Shown: piece after piece, positions 18,024 to 26,825 of the stretch | Numbering within the stretch: the first letter of the stretch is position 1 | Layout: the number at the start of each line of letters is the position of its first letter | Assembly (NCBI GenBank): GCA_965243185.1 | Contig: OZ251531.1 | Coordinates: 682,001 to 746,000, forward strand | Length of the DNA stretch: 64,000 nt | Reading direction: 5' to 3' | Source of the DNA: CBDBCU01 sp965243185 | GTDB lineage: Bacteria; Chloroflexota; Dehalococcoidia; Lucifugimonadales; UBA3495 | Notes under the pieces: generated by a model | The model's database searches: none | What the model was told of the DNA's origin: nothing | What the model saw: only the letters and a program-made list of their open reading frames with translations | Position numbers and translations under genes: made by a program

Positions 18024-18520
18024 GAAAATACCCCCTTCCCGACGCTCCCGGCCCTGGCTCGCTACCCTGCCGCTACCCGACCGGCTGAACTGCCGGACTA
18101 CTCCAACCCTCTACACCTCCCCAACTACCCCCGCCGCCGAGCCGTAAGCCAACCTGCGCCGGAATAAAATAAAATTAGGTAAAGAATATGCTGGGCGCCG
18201 CCGCCTCAACCGCCGGGAAATAAGGAAAAGCCCGGCGACAAGGCAATAAAACCGTGTCCAGTCCCCCCGAAAATAAGTGGGGTCGGCTGAAACGGTTTCA
18301 GCATAACATAAAGTTGCGGGTTAGGAAAGTTTGACCGCGAAATGGGCCGGACAATTGCTGACCAGGACCAGAGTCCTTGCGAAAAGGAAAGTCAGAAAAC
18401 CCTGAAAGCAACCGGAACTGGTAGGGGAATTGCCAGAATCCGATGCCCCTACCCAGTTTCAAGGGCAGGAATCCCCGGCCGGTTAATCATCTTTGCCAGC
18501 TCCCCAAAATCTCCCACCCC
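18024..18520. other. 497-base intergenic region
   Basis: No gene is supported. It should carry the promoter of the yacL-like gene on the minus strand. Near 18420-18460 an imperfect hairpin (AACTGGTAGGGG pairing with CCCCTACCCAGTT, one bulge) may act as a transcription end. An AT-rich patch lies near 18165-18185. Confidence 0.5.
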
Positions 18521-19669
18521 CTACCGAAACTCCGGTATCACATACTTCCCGAACAGCTCTATCGACTGCATTACCGGTTCGTGGCCTACCGTTTCCGTCG
18601 CCATTAGAAACTGGACTTGGTCGACGCCGGTGGCTTGGTGCAGCTTGACGGCGTTGATGCAGCTTTCCGGGTCGCCGGCGACAATTACACCCCGGTCAGC
18701 CAGAGTGTCAGCGTCCATCTCCTCCCAAATCTTTTGGGCCAGAGCGCTGCCGCCGGACAAGTCAAACTGGCTGGCCGCCCCTTCGTCGGTTACTTCCTTG
18801 ACATCAATGTAGCGGGCGAAGTTGTGTACCAAGTGTTCCGGGATGCCGCCCCATTGCTCTAACAGCCGGGCGTAAATATCCTTCTGGTCTTGGACATAGG
18901 GCCGGCCGGGGCCGAAAAAGGTTTTGAGGGATTGGGCGCACAGCTCCCGGGCCGCCCGGTTGTCCGCGCCGCAGTAGCCGAAAATGGAACTGAGCCACTG
19001 GTTGTTGGCAAAAGCGCCCACCGGGTCGGCGGCCTTGATGGTGTTCCGGTATTGCTGGATATGCGGCTCCAGTACCGCCGGTGCGCTGACGCCCAACGCC
19101 ATTACGCCGATGCCCTTTTGCGCCGCCAGTTGGTAAGTCGCCGGTTGCAGGGCAGCGACCCAGATGGGCGGGTGCGGCTGCTGGTAGGGCTTGGGCAGCA
19201 CCTGCCGCGGCGGCACTTGCCAGAACCGCCCATCCCACTCGAAGGTGTCAGATCCCCAGATTTGGGGAATCATTGCTAGGGATTCCTCCCACATTTCCCG
19301 GGTATGGCGGGGGTCGATACCCATACCGGTCTGTTCGTAGGGAGCGGAGCGGCCGGTGCCGAAGTCCACCCGCCCGTTGGACAGATGATCCACCATCGCC
19401 ACCCGCTCGGCAACCCGTACCGGGTGATGGTAGGGCAGGATGACCACGCCAAAGCCCAAGCGGATGTTTTTGGTGAGGCGGCTCAGCGCGCCGAAAATGA
19501 CTTCCGGGCAGGGCGACGCCGAAAAGGTGGTAAGGAAGTGGTGTTCCACGAACCAGACATAGTCGAAGCCCATTTCGTCGGCCAGGATGCACTGCTCGAT
19601 AGTTTCCTCGACTACGGCGTGGTCATCCAGGGTCGGACGCTGCATTTCGTAAGCCAAGCCGAATTTCAT
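18521..19669 (-). CDS. LLM-class flavin-dependent oxidoreductase
   Basis: 382-residue luciferase-like TIM barrel. Visible: MKFGLAYEMQRP start, DYVWFVEHHF, RLGFGVVILPYHHPVRVAERVAMVDHLSNGRVDFGTGRS (core flavin/F420-binding region) and PPIWVAALQPATYQLAA. These enzymes use FMNH2 or F420 for monooxygenase or dehydrogenase reactions on many small molecules and are often expanded in Chloroflexota. The substrate is unknown. Single gene with flanking intergenic DNA. Confidence 0.92.
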   Translation of the reverse strand: MKFGLAYEMQRPTLDDHAVVEETIEQCILADEMGFDYVWFVEHHFLTTFSASPCPEVIFGALSRLTKNIRLGFGVVILPYHHPVRVAERVAMVDHLSNGRVDFGTGRSAPYEQTGMGIDPRHTREMWEESLAMIPQIWGSDTFEWDGRFWQVPPRQVLPKPYQQPHPPIWVAALQPATYQLAAQKGIGVMALGVSAPAVLEPHIQQYRNTIKAADPVGAFANNQWLSSIFGYCGADNRAARELCAQSLKTFFGPGRPYVQDQKDIYARLLEQWGGIPEHLVHNFARYIDVKEVTDEGAASQFDLSGGSALAQKIWEEMDADTLADRGVIVAGDPESCINAVKLHQATGVDQVQFLMATETVGHEPVMQSIELFGKYVIPEFR

Positions 19670-19770
19670 AGCGCACTCTCCCGGGTCCGGTTAGTTGGGG
19701 GATTTGGCGGGTAGTGTAGCAGTAGCGGCGGCCGAGGGCAAGGGTGGACGGTCAGGGCTGAAAGGGCTGG

Positions 19771-20163
19771 TCAGTAGATGGTCTCTACATAGGGATACTG
19801 GCGTATCAACCGGTCGGAAGTTACTAACGGGCATTGATAGATTCGGGCAGTTGCTACGATAACCTGATCGGATAGGTCGCGGTGGAAACCGCCCGGCAAC
19901 TGAGTGGACGCTACGGCAATTTCCGGCGTCAAGTCCAGCAGTTCCACGCCCGGGTAGCGCAATGCGGTATCCATCCATTCGGACACCGGCACCGGCAGAT
20001 TCACCCGCCCCAACTGCGCCAGTTTGGCAACTTCCCAACAAGAGATGACGCTGACCCCAATACGCCCGCGCTCGTTGTCGGCAATGGCTTGCCGCTGCGC
20101 CGCCGTCAAACCGGGCAACCCCAAGGCCCACAGCACCCAGACGTGGGTGTCCAGCATAATCAT
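19771..20163 (-). CDS. PIN-domain toxin (VapC-like)
   Basis: 130 residues with the PIN acidic set: MLDTHVWVLWAL (first Asp), SVISCWEVAKLA (Glu), and RDLSDQVIVATA (Asp) followed by LVTSD. VapC toxins are Mg-dependent ribonucleases. Its start overlaps the end of the small upstream gene by 4 bases (ATGA), the usual toxin-antitoxin coupling. The target RNA is unknown. Confidence 0.9.
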   Translation of the reverse strand: MIMLDTHVWVLWALGLPGLTAAQRQAIADNERGRIGVSVISCWEVAKLAQLGRVNLPVPVSEWMDTALRYPGVELLDLTPEIAVASTQLPGGFHRDLSDQVIVATARIYQCPLVTSDRLIRQYPYVETIY

Positions 20164-20399
20164 TTCAGGGCGTCCCAGTCCTCCAACGGCACCGCCGGAT
20201 CGAAGGGCCGCTCGTAGTGAAAGGTCTCCGGGTTCACCAAGCCGCGCAAGGGGTAGCGTTCCGTTGCGGACTGCTCCGCCGGCGGGGCCGGCAAGGGCTT
20301 TACTACCACTTCCACTTGCTCCCCCGCCGCAAAAGGTAGTCCGTCAATTTGGATGATGCCGCCGTCAGTTACTGCGGTCCGGGTGGTGAATGTAACCAT
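20160..20399 (-). CDS. Putative antitoxin partner of the PIN toxin
   Basis: 79 residues. The N-terminal half (TAVTDGGIIQIDGLPFAAGEQVEVVVKP) resembles an AbrB-like swapped-hairpin DNA-binding domain; the C-terminal half is acidic and Pro-rich, suited to wrapping the toxin. The assignment rests mainly on position and translational coupling to the PIN gene. Confidence 0.75.
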   Translation of the reverse strand: MVTFTTRTAVTDGGIIQIDGLPFAAGEQVEVVVKPLPAPPAEQSATERYPLRGLVNPETFHYERPFDPAVPLEDWDALK

Positions 20400-20438
20400 T
20401 GGAATTAGCCCTCTCTTGCCGGGTTTTCGTACTATACA

Positions 20439-21179
20439 CTATAACCGGGCGAACGCATCGTTTTCAAGGTTTCCCTGGCAGGGCAATTGCATTTTAACTG
20501 GATAGTACCTTCTGCAAGTAAGCGTGATCCCAGCCGCTTTTTCCGCCCCGGCGGCGCATTGAAAGGCGTCTTGCCCATTAGCGTACAACTCTCCTTGATT
20601 GCCCTTGACCGCCAGCAGATAGTCAGCGCCGCCGGCTACGATTTGCCGGGCGCTGCTTTTCGGGCCGCCCATCGCGGCAATGGTCACCAGGCAGCCCCGC
20701 AAATCCAGCAAGCGCAGCAATTGGGGAATGGCGGTGATTTCATTGGAATGCGCCGTGCTCCGAACTGGTCCCAGAGTCAGCCGGTTGGCCGCCGCCCAAG
20801 GGCTGACCAAGTGCAACGGGCGCCGCCCGGCGCCCCGGTCGCCACTACCGCGCAAAGTCTTGCCGTCAATGGCGATTACTTCCCCTTGGGTCAGCTGGCG
20901 CACCGACCGCGCCCAATCTAGGAAGCCGGCTTGAAACTGCTCCGGATCCAGCCGACGGAAAACCCGACCCAAAGTATCGTGAGAAGGTATCCCGTTGGGC
21001 CGGGACCGAAACCGCCGCCGCCAGTCCACCTTGGCTGGTCCAAACTCGGCAATCTCCACCCAATTGTCTGCCCCGCAGACCACTGCGCCGATGACCAGAG
21101 CCACGATGTCCAGCAGGTAGCGCCGCTGGCACCGCTCAATACGCGGATCGGTCAACCCTTGAAAATGTTCAATAATCAT
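20439..21179 (-). pseudogene. Truncated ISAs1-family transposase
   Basis: 246 residues aligning in style to ISAs1 transposases (normally about 370): MIIEHFQGLTDPRIERCQRRYLLDIV, then QGEVIAIDGKTLRGSGDRG with the first catalytic Asp. The second conserved Asp, usually in VTIDAMG, is Ala here (VTIAAMGGPKSSARQI), and the frame stops soon after AVKGNQGELY with an unrelated tail. Loss of a DDE residue and of the C-terminal third mean it is inactive. No clear terminal repeats were seen. Confidence 0.85.
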
Positions 21180-21294
21180 CGCCCCGCCACCTCCCTAACC
21201 CAAGATTCCTTGCCATCTATTCTAAACCTCGGCTCAACCAAAATTATAATGCAATTGCCCTGGCCCTAACTCCCTCCTTACCCCCGCTTTGCTA

Positions 21295-21300
21295 TATAAT
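21295..21300 (+). promoter_or_regulatory. Probable -10 element of the purine operon
   Basis: A perfect TATAAT 41 bases upstream of the purD start in DNA that is otherwise C-rich. No matching -35 was found at 16-18 bases, so it may rely on an activator. Confidence 0.35.
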
Positions 21301-21341
21301 ACTCCCCAAAACCCACCCCCATATCTGGAGACACCCCACCC

Positions 21342-22658
21342 GTGAACCTCCTCCTCGTCGGCTCCGGCGGCCGCGAACACGCCCTCGCCTGGCGGCTCCG
21401 CCAAAGCCCCCAAACCACCAGCCTCTTAGTCACCGGCGGCAACTCCGGCACCGCCCAACTTGCCCGCAACCTCCCCATCAACCCGGAGGACACCGCCGCC
21501 GTTGTCGCCGCCGCCCAATCCCGTAGCATCGACCTGGTCGTAATCGGCCCGGAGCAGCCCTTGGCCGCCGGCATCGTTGACCAGCTGACCGACTTGGGTA
21601 TCCCCGCCTTCGGCCCCACTCAAGCCGCCGCCCAACTCGAAGTCAGCAAAAGTTTCGCCCGGCAAGTTATGCAGGCCGCCGCCGTCCCCGGCCCCCAATT
21701 CCACACCTTTAACGACCAGCAAGCCGCCCTCGACTTCCTCTCCCGCCATCGCCAGCCCGTAGTTGTCAAAGCCGATGGCCTCGCCGCCGGCAAAGGCGTA
21801 ACCCTCTGCCCCGACCCGCAAACCGCCGCCGCCGCCGTCCGCGCCTGTATGGACGACCGCATCTTTGGCACTGCCGGGGATACCGTAGTTATCGAGGAAC
21901 TGCTCCACGGCCCCGAAGTCAGCGTCTTTGCCTTCTGCGATGGCGAAAACCTTTCCCAACTCGTCGCCGCCTGCGACTACAAAGCCGTTGCCGATGCCGA
22001 CCACGGCCCCAACACCGGCGGTATGGGCTGCTTCACTCCCCCGCCTTTCTGGACTGCCGAACTGGCCGCCGCCATCAAACAAACCATTATGCAGCCTGTC
22101 ATCACCGAACTGGCTCACCGCGGCAGCCCCTACCGCGGCATTCTCTACGCCGGCTTGATGCTTACCGCCCACGGACCCCAAGTCCTCGAATTCAACTGCC
22201 GCTTCGGCGACCCCGAAGCCCAGGTTATCCTCCCCCTCCTGGAAACCGACCCCCTAACCGCTATGACCGCCTGCCTTGACGGTACCTTGTCTCAAACCCC
22301 GGTGCATTGGGCTAACCAATCCTTGGTTGCCGTAGCCATGGTCTCCGGCGGCTACCCCGGCCCTTACGCCACCGGCTTTCCCATCACCGGCTTGACCGAC
22401 CCGGATACTGATACCCATACCACCGCCGACTCCGACACCATCATTTTCCACGCCGGCGCCCAATTGTCCCGCCCGCCCGATGGCCGCCAAACCGTAGTCA
22501 CCGCCGGCGGCCGGGTACTTACCGTCGTCGGCCGCGGCGACTCCCTGCCTACCGCCCGCGCCCACGCCTACCGCCGGGTGCAGGAAATCCACTTCGACCA
22601 CGCCCACTACCGCCGCGACATTGGCGACTTAACCGCCGCCCGCTGGAACCTTATCTAA
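21342..22658 (+). CDS. purD: Phosphoribosylamine-glycine ligase
   Basis: 438-residue ATP-grasp enzyme forming GAR. Visible: MNLLLVGSGGREHALAWRL, VVIGPEQPLAAG, PVVVKADGLAAGKGVTLC (ATP-binding), GPEVSVFAFCDG, AVADADHGPNTGGMGC, and VLEFNCRFGDPEAQVILP (metal site). GTG start with TGGAG 11 bases upstream. First gene of the purine block; its stop overlaps the next start by one base. Confidence 0.97.
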   Translation: MNLLLVGSGGREHALAWRLRQSPQTTSLLVTGGNSGTAQLARNLPINPEDTAAVVAAAQSRSIDLVVIGPEQPLAAGIVDQLTDLGIPAFGPTQAAAQLEVSKSFARQVMQAAAVPGPQFHTFNDQQAALDFLSRHRQPVVVKADGLAAGKGVTLCPDPQTAAAAVRACMDDRIFGTAGDTVVIEELLHGPEVSVFAFCDGENLSQLVAACDYKAVADADHGPNTGGMGCFTPPPFWTAELAAAIKQTIMQPVITELAHRGSPYRGILYAGLMLTAHGPQVLEFNCRFGDPEAQVILPLLETDPLTAMTACLDGTLSQTPVHWANQSLVAVAMVSGGYPGPYATGFPITGLTDPDTDTHTTADSDTIIFHAGAQLSRPPDGRQTVVTAGGRVLTVVGRGDSLPTARAHAYRRVQEIHFDHAHYRRDIGDLTAARWNLI

Positions 22659-23248
22659 TGCCTAATCCCCCCAACATCAACCGCGCCGCCTTGGCCGCCG
22701 ACTACCAGTACGCCTATGCGCAGGGTCTGCTCGACAGCTACTACCGCCGCCGTTGGCCCTTCCCCGACGCCCGGGCCAAATGGCTCGCCCCCGACCGCTT
22801 GCCGGACCTTTCCCTACAGCAAGCCCTCACCCTCTACCACGCCGCCGGCCGCCGCCAGACCCAAGCCTTCACCGCCAACCCCATCGCCGACATCCGCGAT
22901 ACCATCGACTTCCTCCTCTATGATACGATTACTCTCGAAGTCCGCTTCAACGAATGTGCCGCCCCCGACGGCGCTTATAAACTGGCCGGCGCCGGCCCGG
23001 AATTCCTTTCCTGGCTCCTCTGCCTGACCAACCCCACCCTCTTTGCAGTCTGGAACCCCACCGCCGAACGCGCCCTCAAACGCTTGGGACTATATCCTCC
23101 CACCATGGCCCAAGGCCATTGGGGCCTCCGCTACCTTGACTTGCTCGACGCAATGCAGCGAATTCGCCAACAATTCGCCTTGGCCGACTACCCGGAAGTT
23201 GACCAATTCTGTTATTTTATAAGTCGGAAATGGCGGCCCCAAAACTAA
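22658..23248 (+). CDS. Conserved hypothetical protein in the purine operon
   Basis: 196 residues, start overlapping the purD stop (TAATG), so translationally coupled. Mostly helical, Trp/Tyr-rich (LLDSYYRRRWPFPDARAKWLAP; FLSWLLCLTNPTLFAVWNPTAERALKRLG; YPEVDQFCYFISRKW). No family was recognised. Codon use matches its neighbours, so it is a real gene. Confidence 0.75.
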   Translation: MPNPPNINRAALAADYQYAYAQGLLDSYYRRRWPFPDARAKWLAPDRLPDLSLQQALTLYHAAGRRQTQAFTANPIADIRDTIDFLLYDTITLEVRFNECAAPDGAYKLAGAGPEFLSWLLCLTNPTLFAVWNPTAERALKRLGLYPPTMAQGHWGLRYLDLLDAMQRIRQQFALADYPEVDQFCYFISRKWRPQN

Positions 23249-23279
23249 CCGCCCCCACTCCCTACCTAGGAGCAACCTG

Positions 23280-23753
23280 ATGACCTTTCGGGATACCTTG
23301 ACCACCGTGCGCGACGAACTCGCCGCTCCCCGCGCCCGCCGCCTCCAGGAAGCCGCCGCCGAGGACGCCGAACTCGAAGCCATCCGCGCTAAACTCCGGG
23401 AACTCGCCGAATCCCTCCAAATCACCCAACTCCTGGCCGAAGTCAACGCCGTCCTCCTCTCCGGCCAAGGTGCCATCGACCGCTTCAACTCCTGGGAAAC
23501 GGCAGCCGCCGACGACCCGGACGAACCCGGCTTCAACCTCCTCAGCCTCAACGGCGACGAAGAGGAAGAACTCGAAGAAATCTGCCTTACCCTTTCCTGG
23601 GAAGAAGACGGCGAACGCGCCATCGAAGTCGAGCTCGGCTTGGAAGAGGAAGACTCCTTCTACCTGATGGTCAACGGCGTCGCCATCCGCCCCGAACGGG
23701 AAGCCCTCGAACAAGCCCTAATCGTAGCCTTCCGCGAGGAACTCGAACTCTAA
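23280..23753 (+). CDS. Acidic hypothetical protein
   Basis: 157 residues, AGGAG 9 bases before the ATG. Strongly acidic middle (DEEEELEEI, LGLEEED) after an N-terminal amphipathic helix pair; the C-terminal half reads as a beta-sheet domain (AIEVELGLEEEDSFYLMVNGVAI). No family recognised. Located between purD and purE on the same strand. Confidence 0.65.
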   Translation: MTFRDTLTTVRDELAAPRARRLQEAAAEDAELEAIRAKLRELAESLQITQLLAEVNAVLLSGQGAIDRFNSWETAAADDPDEPGFNLLSLNGDEEEELEEICLTLSWEEDGERAIEVELGLEEEDSFYLMVNGVAIRPEREALEQALIVAFREELEL

Positions 23754-23775
23754 CCCCGGCTCACGATGCTTTAAC

Positions 23776-23851
23776 GGCACCGTCATTCCCGCAGACCCTA
23801 ACCGTAACCGTCAACCCTAACCGTCATCCCCGCGCCAACGGGAATCCAGAA
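23776..23851. repeat. Dispersed palindromic repeats, two units
   Basis: CCGTCATTCCCGC at the left is followed by a full unit CCGTCATCCCCGCGCCAACGG then GAATCCAGAA. The same GTCATTCCCGC...GCGGGAATCC palindrome recurs at 26.6-26.8 and 27.8 kb, always between purine genes, so it is an interspersed REP-like family. Confidence 0.8.
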
Positions 23852-23874
23852 ACTCAATTAGAAAGGAAACAGCT

Positions 23875-24333
23875 ATGCCTCTAGTCGGAGTAGTAATGGG
23901 CAGCGCTTCCGATGAAGCCGTCGTCAAAGAAGCCCTCGACACCCTCGAAATGCTCAACGTGGACTACGAAGTCCGCGTTATGTCCGCTCACCGCACCCCG
24001 GAACGCGTCCAGGAATACGCCACCACCGCCCGGGAACGCGGCCTCGAAGTCCTCATCTCCGCCGCCGGCGGCTCCGCCGCCCTCGGCGGCGTCCTCGCCT
24101 CCTGGACCACCCTCCCCGTCATCGGCATCCCCCTCACCTCCAGCGAACTCAACGGCTGGGACTCCCTCCTCGCCACCGCCCAAATGCCCCCGGGCATCCC
24201 GGTAGCCTGTATGGCCGTCGGCGGTTGGGGTGCCCGCAACGCCGCCTTCTTCGCCGCCGAAATCCTCGGCCTCCGCCACGAACCCATCCGCCAAGCCTAT
24301 GAAAACTACCGCCGCCAACTCCGGGAGCGTTAA
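23875..24333 (+). CDS. purE: N5-CAIR mutase
   Basis: 152 residues of class I PurE: VVMGSASDEAVVKEAL, the catalytic His in VMSAHRTPERV, ISAAGGSAALGGVLA, and DSLLATAQMPPGIPVA. Converts N5-CAIR to CAIR, normally with PurK; no purK is in the window. Followed 3 bases later by a HAD gene. Confidence 0.96.
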   Translation: MPLVGVVMGSASDEAVVKEALDTLEMLNVDYEVRVMSAHRTPERVQEYATTARERGLEVLISAAGGSAALGGVLASWTTLPVIGIPLTSSELNGWDSLLATAQMPPGIPVACMAVGGWGARNAAFFAAEILGLRHEPIRQAYENYRRQLRER

Positions 24334-24336
24334 ACC

Positions 24337-24996
24337 GTGCTGCCCGCCGTCCTTACCGACTTCGACGACACCGCCGCTGTCCAGAATGTCGCCGAAATGC
24401 TCCTCGCCCAATTCGGCGCTCCCGATTGGCCCGCCGTCCGCGCCCGTTTCCGCGCCGGCCAACTCTCCCTGCAAGACTATCAGGAAATCACCTTCAACCA
24501 CATCCGCGCCGACCGGGAAACTATGTGCGCCTATGTCCGCGAAAACGCCTGCCTCCGCCCCCACTTCGCCGCCCTCCACGCCCTTTCCCAGCAATACAAC
24601 TTCCCCTTGGCCGTAGTCAGTATGGGCTTGGACTTCTACATCCAGGCCTTGCTCGAAAAAGAGGGCTTCCCCCAAGTCCCCATCTACTGCGTCCAAACCC
24701 GCTTTGCCCCCGGCGGCCAAATCCGCTACTACTACCCCCATTCCCTCCCCGGCGCCGCCGCATCCTGCAATCCCAAAGCCCTTGTCGTCAAACGCTACCA
24801 ACAACTCGGCTACCATGTCCTCTACGCCGGCGACGGCCGCTCCGATTTAGAAGCCGCCGCCGTAGCCGACACCGTCTTTGCCCACAGCCAACTCGCCCAA
24901 GAATGTGAACAGCGCCACATCCCCTACCGCCCCTTCCACGACTTCAGTGACATCATCGCCAAGGTTCAGGAGTTGTTGTCGGAAACCCTGTGCTGA
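24337..24996 (+). CDS. HAD-IB phosphatase (SerB/MtnX-like)
   Basis: 219 residues from a GTG start 3 bases after purE. Motif I is TDFDDT (residues 7-12), motif II VVSMGLDFY, and motif IV YAGDGRSDLEAA; a helical C1 cap lies between. The DFDxT form is that of phosphoserine phosphatase-like and MtnX-like enzymes. Its place in the purine operon suggests a nucleotide or sugar-phosphate role, not proven. Confidence 0.88.
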   Translation: MLPAVLTDFDDTAAVQNVAEMLLAQFGAPDWPAVRARFRAGQLSLQDYQEITFNHIRADRETMCAYVRENACLRPHFAALHALSQQYNFPLAVVSMGLDFYIQALLEKEGFPQVPIYCVQTRFAPGGQIRYYYPHSLPGAAASCNPKALVVKRYQQLGYHVLYAGDGRSDLEAAAVADTVFAHSQLAQECEQRHIPYRPFHDFSDIIAKVQELLSETLC

Positions 24997-25029
24997 GCCT
25001 AATCTGAACCCCTTATCCCAGGAGAAAAC

Positions 25030-25224
25030 ATGGAAATCGTTGCGGTACTAGCCCTTCTGTTGGCAATCGCCATCGGGTTGGTGGTATATTTCTTGCCGAC
25101 CATCATCGCCTTTAAGCGCGGCAAACGGAACCGGGGCGCTATCCTTGCCCTCAACCTGTTCTTGGGTTGGTCCCTCCTCGGTTGGGTCGTTTCCCTCGTC
25201 TGGGCCGTGAGCGTCGACAACTAG
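25030..25224 (+). CDS. Superinfection immunity (Imm) family membrane protein
   Basis: 64 residues, AGGAG 9 bases before the ATG. Two hydrophobic helices flank the family signature YFLPTIIAFKRGKRNRGA followed by LALNLFLGWSLLGWVVSLVW. This is the T4 Imm-like family (PF14373), in phages blocking DNA entry of a second phage; chromosomal members are common small membrane proteins of unproven role. It lies between a HAD gene and purB. Confidence 0.85.
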   Translation: MEIVAVLALLLAIAIGLVVYFLPTIIAFKRGKRNRGAILALNLFLGWSLLGWVVSLVWAVSVDN

Positions 25225-25307
25225 CGCCCCATCTTGACACTCCCCGATTGCAAAAATGTCCGTGCAAGGGGACGACACAAAATCTCGAGCATAGGAGTAA
25301 CCCAACC

Positions 25308-26618
25308 TTGATTGACCGCTATTCCCGCCCGGCCATGCAAAAAGTCTGGTCGGACGCGAACAAGTACCAAAAATGGCTCGACGTCGAACTAGCCGTCGCC
25401 GAAGCCTGGACCGAGCAGGGCGTCATCCCCCCGGCCGATATGGCCCTGCTCCGCCCCGTCCAATACAACCACGCCCGGATGCTCGAGCTCTTCGCCACCA
25501 CCCGCCACGACGTTACCGCCTTTCTCACCTCCATCACCGAAAACATCGGCCCCGAAGGCCGCTGGCTCCACCTCGGCATGACCTCCTCCGATATGCTCGA
25601 CACCGCCCAAAGCCTCCAACTCGTCGCCGCCGGCCAGCTCCTCCACCAGGAACTCGCCGCCGCCATCAACGCCCTCGCCCAGCAAGCCCTCGCCCACAAA
25701 GACACCCTGATGATGGGCCGCACCCACGGCGTCCACGCCGAACCCATCACCTTCGGCCTCAAACTCGCCCTCTGGTGGCAAGAACTCCAACGCCAGCAGG
25801 AACGCCTCACCGCCGCCTGCGAATCCATCCGCGTCGGCAAAATCTCCGGCGCCGTCGGCACCCACGCCACCATCCCCCCCGAAGTCGAGGAACGCGTCTG
25901 CCACCGCCTCGGCTTGGCCGTCGCCCCCGTCTCCAACCAAGTCATCCAGCGCGACCGCTACGCCCACTTCATCACTACCTTGGCTCTTATCGCCGCCTCC
26001 CTCGAAAAATTCGCCACCGAAATCCGCGCCTTGCAGCGCACCGAACTTCACGAAGTCGAGGAACCTTTTGGGCAAGGCCAAACCGGTTCCTCCTCCATGC
26101 CCCACAAACGCAACCCCGAACTGGCCGAACGCATCTGCGGCCTCGCCCGCCTCATCCGCGGCCACAGCGTAACCGCCCTCGAAAATGTCGCCCTCTGGGG
26201 GGAACGCGACATCAGCCACTCCTCGGCCGAACGCATCATCCTCCCCGACTCCTGCCTCGCCCTCGACTACATCCTCTCTATCTTTACCCGCATCATCCAG
26301 GGCCTCCGCGTCCACACCGACCGGATGTGGGCCAACATCGCAAACAGCAACGGCCTCATCTTCAGCCAACGCGTGTTATTGGCACTGGTGGACAAGGGAC
26401 TAGCCCGCGAAACCGCCTACCACATCGTCCAGCGCAACGCCATGCAAAGCTGGGACACCGGCCAGGACTTCCGCCAGCTCCTCCAAGCCGACTCCCAAGC
26501 CCAGGAATGGCTCACCCCCCCGGAACTGGAATCTCTCTTCGATTACAGTTACTATACCCGTTACATCGACGACACCTTCCGGCGCATCGGCTTACTCCCC
26601 GCCGCCATACCCGCCTAA
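25308..26618 (+). CDS. purB: Adenylosuccinate lyase
   Basis: 436 residues. A TTG start is chosen because AGGAG lies 10 bases upstream and LIDRYSRPAMQKVWSD is the usual N-terminus. Family motifs: GMTSSDMLDTA, GRTHGVHAEPITFGLKLALW, VGTHATI, and the fumarase-type signature GSSSMPHKRNPE with the catalytic Ser. Catalyses two steps of purine synthesis. Confidence 0.97.
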   Translation: MIDRYSRPAMQKVWSDANKYQKWLDVELAVAEAWTEQGVIPPADMALLRPVQYNHARMLELFATTRHDVTAFLTSITENIGPEGRWLHLGMTSSDMLDTAQSLQLVAAGQLLHQELAAAINALAQQALAHKDTLMMGRTHGVHAEPITFGLKLALWWQELQRQQERLTAACESIRVGKISGAVGTHATIPPEVEERVCHRLGLAVAPVSNQVIQRDRYAHFITTLALIAASLEKFATEIRALQRTELHEVEEPFGQGQTGSSSMPHKRNPELAERICGLARLIRGHSVTALENVALWGERDISHSSAERIILPDSCLALDYILSIFTRIIQGLRVHTDRMWANIANSNGLIFSQRVLLALVDKGLARETAYHIVQRNAMQSWDTGQDFRQLLQADSQAQEWLTPPELESLFDYSYYTRYIDDTFRRIGLLPAAIPA

Positions 26619-26635
26619 GGAGACCGCCAAAACCC

Positions 26636-26804
26636 TAACCATCCTTCCCGCCAACCGGAATCCAAAACCCAACCATCCTTCCCGTGAAAACGGGAATCCA
26701 GAATCCTGAACTGAATCACAACCTTAACCGGCCCCCGCACCAACGGGAATCCAGAACTGAATCACCCACCCACCGTCATTCCCGCGAAAGCGGGAATCCA
26801 GAAT
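26636..26804. repeat. Cluster of four palindromic REP-like units
   Basis: Four copies of the GTCATTCCCGCGAAAGCGGG-type palindrome with GAATCCAGAA tails, the last being the least degenerate. Copies are separated by short CTGAATCAC-like spacers and differ by small substitutions. They fill the whole purB-purC gap. Spacer sequences are not unique enough and units too irregular for CRISPR. Confidence 0.8.
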
Positions 26805-26825
26805 CTAAATCGCAGGAAAAAACCT

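Noticed and set aside
23881..24816. 311-codon Gly/Ala-rich minus-strand frame
   Set aside because: Shadow of purE and the HAD gene; low-complexity GEGGVAADG composition.
25373..26638. 421-codon Arg/Pro-rich frame over purB
   Set aside because: Out-of-frame reading of purB, whose lyase signature is intact in the other frame.
26636..26804. CRISPR-like repeat array
   Set aside because: Repeats are palindromic REP-like units of unequal length with short, similar spacers; no cas genes in the window.
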